Below, piece after piece: positions 59,955 to 64,000 of a stretch of DNA of 64,000 nt. The DNA comes from Bdellovibrionales bacterium GWA2_49_15 (GTDB lineage: Bacteria; Bdellovibrionota; Bacteriovoracia; Bacteriovoracales; Bacteriovoracaceae). How positions within the stretch are numbered: the stretch's first letter is position 1; the number at the start of each line of letters is the position of its first letter. The notes below the pieces were generated by a model, which was not told where the DNA came from, ran no database searches, and worked only from the letters and a program-made list of their open reading frames with translations. Where the stretch lies: assembly GCA_001769855.1 (NCBI GenBank), contig MEPP01000032.1:1-64000 (forward strand), read 5' to 3'. A program made the translations under genes and the position numbers.

Positions 59955-60257
59955 TTAGTGGGCAAAGGCCGCTTCTTTTTTTAAAAAATTTTTGGAAAAT
60001 AATGGCGGGTACTTATTCCGTTTCTCAAGGGCATCAACTTCGGTGTTCAAGGCAATCGTCTCACCTTTCGATCTGAAATTATAGCAAGTATTACGGCCAA
60101 TTCCTTTTGTTTCCATAATACCCTCTTCCAACCATTGCTTAATCCAGTTCTTGGCAGTCGAAGGACGTATTTGAAAGACATATTCAAGGTCATTTCTTTT
60201 GAAAACAGGGTGCTGGATCGCCAGAATGGCTTGTGGCCCATGGCCGATATGGTTCAT
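59955..60257 (-). CDS. Small winged-helix protein
   Basis: 100 residues. 'RNDLEYVFQIRPSTAKNWIKQWLEEGIM' with 'ETKGIGRNTCYNF' reads as a winged helix with its wing. The rest is charged and helical. Its ATG overlaps the TGA of the PAP2 relic (ATGA), so they once shared an operon. It could be a regulator or the tail of a broken protein; I cannot decide. Confidence 0.55.
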   Translation of the reverse strand: MNHIGHGPQAILAIQHPVFKRNDLEYVFQIRPSTAKNWIKQWLEEGIMETKGIGRNTCYNFRSKGETIALNTEVDALEKRNKYPPLFSKNFLKKEAAFAH

Positions 60258-60418
60258 GGGTAAAATGAAGTGTCAGTAGTTTTATAAAGCTTATCTAACT
60301 TTTGTAAAAATTCTGGTGAAGAAAAAAGGCGATGAGTGAGGGCATCACCGAGCTTTTGTCCTGCCACAATATCAGTGGGGTGATGGACGCCACCTAACAT
60401 TCGATTCTTACCAACAGA
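60254..60418 (-). pseudogene. Relic of a PAP2-type acid phosphatase (C-terminal end only)
   Basis: The frame reads 'NRMLGGVHHPTDIVAGQKLG', the last PAP2 motif (SRxxGxHyPxDV-AG), then 'DALTHRLFSSPEFLQKLDKLY' and stop. It begins exactly where repeat B ends, with no start codon. The first two thirds of the enzyme have been removed. Confidence 0.82.
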
Positions 60419-60550
60419 AGGTAAGGACAAATGAGCCCCCTATTTTATGCCTCACAAATACCATTACAGGATATAATCACACTTGAATAAATGTAATCTT
60501 GGAAAAATCGCGGGATTTTATGTGGGGAAATCAAACGCCTTAAGATTGCG
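60418..60550. repeat. Direct repeat copy B (~130 bp)
   Basis: Nearly identical to copy A 2.9 kb to the left. It begins at the break of the PAP2 relic and ends in the last codons of the metallopeptidase fragment, so it lies between two severed genes. Confidence 0.9.
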
Positions 60551-60833
60551 TCAGATAATGCGTGAGTTCATGGGAGAAAATGAGTTCGAGCCAATCCTCC
60601 ATTCGATAGCTCTCATAGTTGGGTCTGACGTTGACGAATATTTTGTGATCGTCCGCCGATGAAGATCCATCATGAAATATCAATTCGGTCTGGAAGGCCC
60701 CAAGAACTGGAATCGAAAGCTCCGACACGACTCGCTCAAGACAACTGGTGAGGAGCTTATCGAGGCCGACGGGTCTTTCATATTGGGAGCGCCAGTCAAC
60801 TTTGACAAAAGATCGCCGATTTAAGGGGTTCAT
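60540..60833 (-). pseudogene. Metallopeptidase gene cut off just after its HExxH motif
   Basis: 97 residues: 'LIFHDGSSSADDHKIFVNV' then 'WLELIFSHELTHYLTQ' with the zinc motif HELTH, after which the frame enters repeat B and stops (last residues encoded by repeat sequence). The third ligand and rest of the catalytic domain are missing. No signal peptide. The ATG overlaps the upstream LRR gene's stop by four bases, so it was the second gene of that operon. Confidence 0.75.
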
Positions 60834-63406
60834 AGTTCTGGCAACTCATAGTTTAAGATTTCCCCAGTATAAGAAGTAGATTCACCATTAAAATTTTTTT
60901 GGACCAGCACGCCTGTCCCCTTGAGGCCGTATTCCGGTACCCGCTGGGTTTGAAAAACTGAAAATCTTGAAAGTCTGGGGTTTTCTTGAAAATAAGAAAG
61001 CATGGGCGGAACCGCGAGAGGGCTTTCTATCTCAAGCCACCAAATCGTGTTATTGTTCTTCAGCATATCCTGTAGATTACTCCATTCCTCCTCGTCTTTG
61101 GCATCAACCACAAGACGTTTCAATCTGGGCAAAGTATTAATTTCTGGCAACGAGGCAAGCTGGTTGTGACTAAGCATGAGCGTTGTGAGTGAAGGATGTC
61201 CAGAGAGAGCAGAAATGTCGGTGAGGTTATTGGCGGAAGCATTTAGTATTTTTAATGCAGGGATAGTCGGAATAATCGATAGGTCATCAATTTTATTCCC
61301 GGCAATGTCCAGGTCTGTAAGGGCCTTTAGATGTTGAAGAGGCGAGATAACTTGAATTTGATTCCAGGCAAGTTTGAGTCCTATGAAGGATTTTTTATCT
61401 GCGTTATGAGCAAGATTGCTGTTCCAGTCTTGCTTCCCAATGTTAACAAGTTTGGAAAGGGGGGCAAGATCTTCAATATTATTATGAGATAAATTCAAAC
61501 CTCGAAGAGAGATAAGTTTTTGGAGAGGTGTCAAATTTGATATCTTATTATTGCTGCCTCCTGCAAAATAAAGATTAAGTTCGGACAGTGGTGACAAATC
61601 ACGAATATGGTTGTTGGAGAATTCTATAGAGACAAGCCCTCTCAATTTTTGAACACCCTCTAGAGAAGTTAACCCGGTTGAAGAAAGGTCAATTGATTTT
61701 AACCATGCAAAATTCTGTAGAAGTTGGACATCTTTAAGTGGAACTCCTGAGAGATTGAGTCTCACCAACTTGCTCAAATTCTTAATTGCAAAAATGTCTT
61801 TCACCTTTATTTCAGAGAGGTTAAGGGATGTCAGGGAGCGTCTCTCAGCGAGGGGCGCAAGGTTCTCAGGCGCAGTATGGTCTATGCTTAAAGTCATTAA
61901 TTCGGCCATGCTCTTCAGTGGGGAGAGTTCTTTGATTTGAGTTGCACCAATATCAAGTATTCTAAGATCATTATTATTCTCCAGTCCGTCGATACTGCTG
62001 ACCGCAGTATTGTGGAGATCCAATTCCGTAAGAGTGCGAAGGTTGCTTAGTGTGGAGATGTTGCTAATAGGATTGAAAGAAAGATTGAGTTCTTGAAGGG
62101 AATTCAAATTTTCGAGAGGTGAGATCACATGTATTAAATTTTTCGCAAGAGAGAGTTTTGTTATTTGAGTGAGGGCCGAGAGTGGCGTGATAACCTCTAT
62201 GAGGTTATGTTGCAAATCCAAGTCGCTTAAATTGAAAAGTCCGGCCAGCGGTGAAATATCGCGAATCCTATGATTGGGGAGTTTAAGTATTTCAAGATAT
62301 TCTAGGGATTTTAAGGGAGAAATGTCAGTCAAGAGTGGATTGGCACAGGGGATTTCCTTTATCTCTTTTGGTCCTACTGATTGAGCTGTTACGACGCAGT
62401 TGTATGAAAATTGTGTGAGGAATTTCATATGGCGAAGGGAAGAGATATCTTCAATCCGATTATTTCCTGAGAGATCCAGGCGCTCTATGTTGGCCATGTT
62501 CATGAGAGGCACAATATCTTGCACATCGTTCATGCTGAGATCTAATGACTCCAAGAAAAACATGTCTCGAAGAGGGGAGATGTCAGTTATTTTTTTTTGG
62601 TTTTTTGTTCCTTTTGCTAAGTTGAGGCGACGCATTTTAGTTAGACGGCTTAGTGGTGTGAGATCAGAAATATTTGTACCAGTGAGATTTAGGGCCATTA
62701 AGTTCTTGAGTCTTGCAAGAAAGTCAAATCCATTGGCATTGTAATAGTAGATGCTCAGATCCCATAGTGATGGCAGCATAGCTAAGGGTGAAAAGTCGAT
62801 TGGGTCTAAATTATCTAGATGAGTGGAGCTAAGGGAAAAAGAGCTTAGTTTGGGAAATGTATTTGGTGTAATAAATGAAAAATTCACAACATCAGGAATC
62901 ATTAGAGTTAAACTTTTCAAATTTGGCAGGTCCTTAAGACCATCTAATGCACCCAAAGGAGTGTCGAGTTTGAGATCCAAACTTTCTAAAGATCGAAGTC
63001 CTGAAAAATATCGCGTATTGCTATCAATCTTTCCAAGGTTAAGTGTTAAGCGTGTGACCTTCTTTAAATTGGCGATTTGTTCTTCGTCTGAGAGAGAGAA
63101 TGTGAACATGCTAAATGACCGCCCCCTAATCAATTCTATCAAGGGTCGAAGTGCGAAAGTTTCTTGTTTTTCAAAAGACTGCCTATTGAATTGATAACCG
63201 ACATGGCCCTCTGTCATGTAGAACTCATAAATTTCCGCGCATGATGCCTGTGGATTTGCATAAACATGCTTTTGCAGTGTGGAATAGGTGTTGGCCTCGG
63301 ATGCACTTCGAGGGGTTTCGCACTCTTCTACCCAGGTGACCCTGTCTGCCAAAACGACGGTCGAGTAAAGGGTGAATAGTGTTGCTAACAAAACTGACTT
63401 GATCAT
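60830..63406 (-). CDS. Secreted leucine-rich-repeat protein
   Basis: 858 residues from the ATG behind AGGACACGAA; the longer frame lacks a signal peptide. Signal peptide 'SVLLATLFTLYSTVVLA'. After a small N-terminal domain, more than 20 leucine-rich repeats of 20-24 residues follow (pattern L..L..L.L..N.I.DISPL), the SDS22/internalin kind. The N-terminal cap holds Cys pairs ('EECETPRS', 'ASCAEIYEF'). LRR arrays bind protein partners on cell surfaces; whether as a host or prey contact factor is inference. It leads an operon with a now truncated peptidase. Confidence 0.88.
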   Translation of the reverse strand: MIKSVLLATLFTLYSTVVLADRVTWVEECETPRSASEANTYSTLQKHVYANPQASCAEIYEFYMTEGHVGYQFNRQSFEKQETFALRPLIELIRGRSFSMFTFSLSDEEQIANLKKVTRLTLNLGKIDSNTRYFSGLRSLESLDLKLDTPLGALDGLKDLPNLKSLTLMIPDVVNFSFITPNTFPKLSSFSLSSTHLDNLDPIDFSPLAMLPSLWDLSIYYYNANGFDFLARLKNLMALNLTGTNISDLTPLSRLTKMRRLNLAKGTKNQKKITDISPLRDMFFLESLDLSMNDVQDIVPLMNMANIERLDLSGNNRIEDISSLRHMKFLTQFSYNCVVTAQSVGPKEIKEIPCANPLLTDISPLKSLEYLEILKLPNHRIRDISPLAGLFNLSDLDLQHNLIEVITPLSALTQITKLSLAKNLIHVISPLENLNSLQELNLSFNPISNISTLSNLRTLTELDLHNTAVSSIDGLENNNDLRILDIGATQIKELSPLKSMAELMTLSIDHTAPENLAPLAERRSLTSLNLSEIKVKDIFAIKNLSKLVRLNLSGVPLKDVQLLQNFAWLKSIDLSSTGLTSLEGVQKLRGLVSIEFSNNHIRDLSPLSELNLYFAGGSNNKISNLTPLQKLISLRGLNLSHNNIEDLAPLSKLVNIGKQDWNSNLAHNADKKSFIGLKLAWNQIQVISPLQHLKALTDLDIAGNKIDDLSIIPTIPALKILNASANNLTDISALSGHPSLTTLMLSHNQLASLPEINTLPRLKRLVVDAKDEEEWSNLQDMLKNNNTIWWLEIESPLAVPPMLSYFQENPRLSRFSVFQTQRVPEYGLKGTGVLVQKNFNGESTSYTGEILNYELPEL

Positions 63407-63634
63407 TTCGTGTCCTATCTGAGTGGTGGGGCACACTACTCGGGTCTCTATCGCTCATCAAGAGGTCTTATAATTATTCCCAGATAAATTTTTAGCGGAT
63501 TATTCTCTGTAAAGAACGGAGATTCTTAATGAGGTACAAAACGGACCAAAAAGGCCCCTTTTTTGGTCAAAAGGCCGGCTTGGGTCGTGCACATGGCCAA
63601 ATAACAAACAGGAAATGACCTAAACGTCATTATC

Positions 63635-64000
63635 TTATTTGCTTCGGTGGCGAACCATCCCTGCTTCGAAGTTGCGGAGGTCGACCCGGCTCAGTCGCTT
63701 CTCTTGGCCATGCGTGAGCAGGTTGCTATGCGGGATCTCGCACAAGTGCTCTGCAATCACCCACACATTCTTCTCGCTGGTCATCCAGTTGTGGGCATCA
63801 AAGCGCCCGAGGTTCACCGGCCGCGAGTAGCGCGAAGGGTGCGCTCGCGGGCCAGGTTGAAATAGGTATCGAAGTAGCTCATGGCGAGTTCGCGCAGTGT
63901 TCGGTAGACGGGCTCGCGGTAGCGACAGCCTGAATAGTTCGACGAAGCCAGCGCGCCCCAGTGGCCGTCCTGGCGAAAGACGGCGAGCACGTGGTCGGTG
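63635..64000 (-). pseudogene. GC-rich frameshifted gene fragment at the right edge
   Basis: On the minus strand one frame reads 'HVLAVFRQDGHWGALASSN', 'VYRTLRELAMSYFDTYFN' and 'LARERTLR'. Another continues 'YSRPVNLGRFDAHNWMTSE' to 'EAGMVRHRSK' and stop. Restoring one G near 63830 joins them as 'TLRGYSRP'. By eye the DNA is much richer in G+C than the rest and has beta/gammaproteobacterial style. The beginning is outside the window. I recognise the type as a conserved hypothetical but no function. Confidence 0.7.

Noticed and set aside
1..64000. CRISPR arrays, tRNA or rRNA genes, transposases
   Set aside because: I saw no regularly spaced repeats with unique spacers, no tRNA cloverleaf or rRNA sequence and no transposase-type protein in either strand.

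Overview
The window looks like chromosomal DNA of a Gram-negative, free-living proteobacterium of moderate GC. An unusually large share of its genes start with a Sec signal peptide or lipobox, and no operon is clearly central metabolism. The mix suggests Bdellovibrionota or a deltaproteobacterial relative: HNH endonucleases in several decayed copies, an M1 aminopeptidase, a lipoprotein trypsin, outer-membrane barrels, several two-component proteins and a Lys-rich mini-protein. That placement is inference from gene style, not from a marker gene. I see no rRNA, tRNA, CRISPR array, transposase or integrase.

Layout. 1-5.8 kb: a partial lipoprotein, a degenerate HD-GYP protein paired with a response regulator, an alpha/alpha-toroid protein, a CPXCG zinc ribbon and secreted proteins of unknown function. 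5.8-8.8 kb: an autoregulated XRE-regulator/membrane-protein operon, its promoter and 20-bp inverted repeat, and a CARDB-repeat lipoprotein. 9-13 kb: an HNH relic, DUF1304, a Lys-rich mini-protein, a periplasmic beta-carbonic anhydrase and a NarL-type two-component pair. 13-26.6 kb: envelope and secreted enzymes (GH57-like hydrolase, FAD oxidoreductase, DUF374 acyltransferase, aspartoacylase-like M14 enzyme, ten-repeat two-Cys protein, M1 aminopeptidase, trypsin lipoprotein, MarC). 26.8-40.6 kb: an aldo/keto-reductase lipoprotein, a TPR/winged-helix regulator, a small barrel, a GH44 endoglucanase, a caspase-like secreted protein, a transglutaminase-barrel fusion, a pseudo-receiver, a thioesterase, and a FecR-like/HExxH pair. 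40.7-47.9 kb: YegD-like Hsp70, a receiver, a BvgS-like hybrid kinase and a contractile-tail sheath homologue carrying a Sec signal peptide. 48-53 kb: a frameshifted HNH gene, a barrel protein, 3-methyladenine glycosylase and a PLD-family protein. 54-58 kb: OsmC with its GntR regulator, and an AAA/DUF4143 ATPase. 57.2-60.9 kb is a scarred zone: two 130-bp direct repeats flanked by truncated genes, and a small secreted protein whose C-terminus has the codon signature of a diversity-generating-retroelement target. The right end holds a large leucine-rich-repeat protein and a GC-rich, frameshifted, foreign-looking gene fragment.

Two further themes run through the window. Palindromes with GTGCCAGG-type ends and variable centres sit in intergenic gaps (about 30.8, 33.4, 37.5, 50.8, 53.2 and 59.1 kb), like a REP/MITE family. 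Regulators are often autoregulated through perfect palindromes touching their own start codons. The strongest leads for something undescribed are the exported sheath protein, the candidate hypervariable protein and the ten-repeat cysteine protein.
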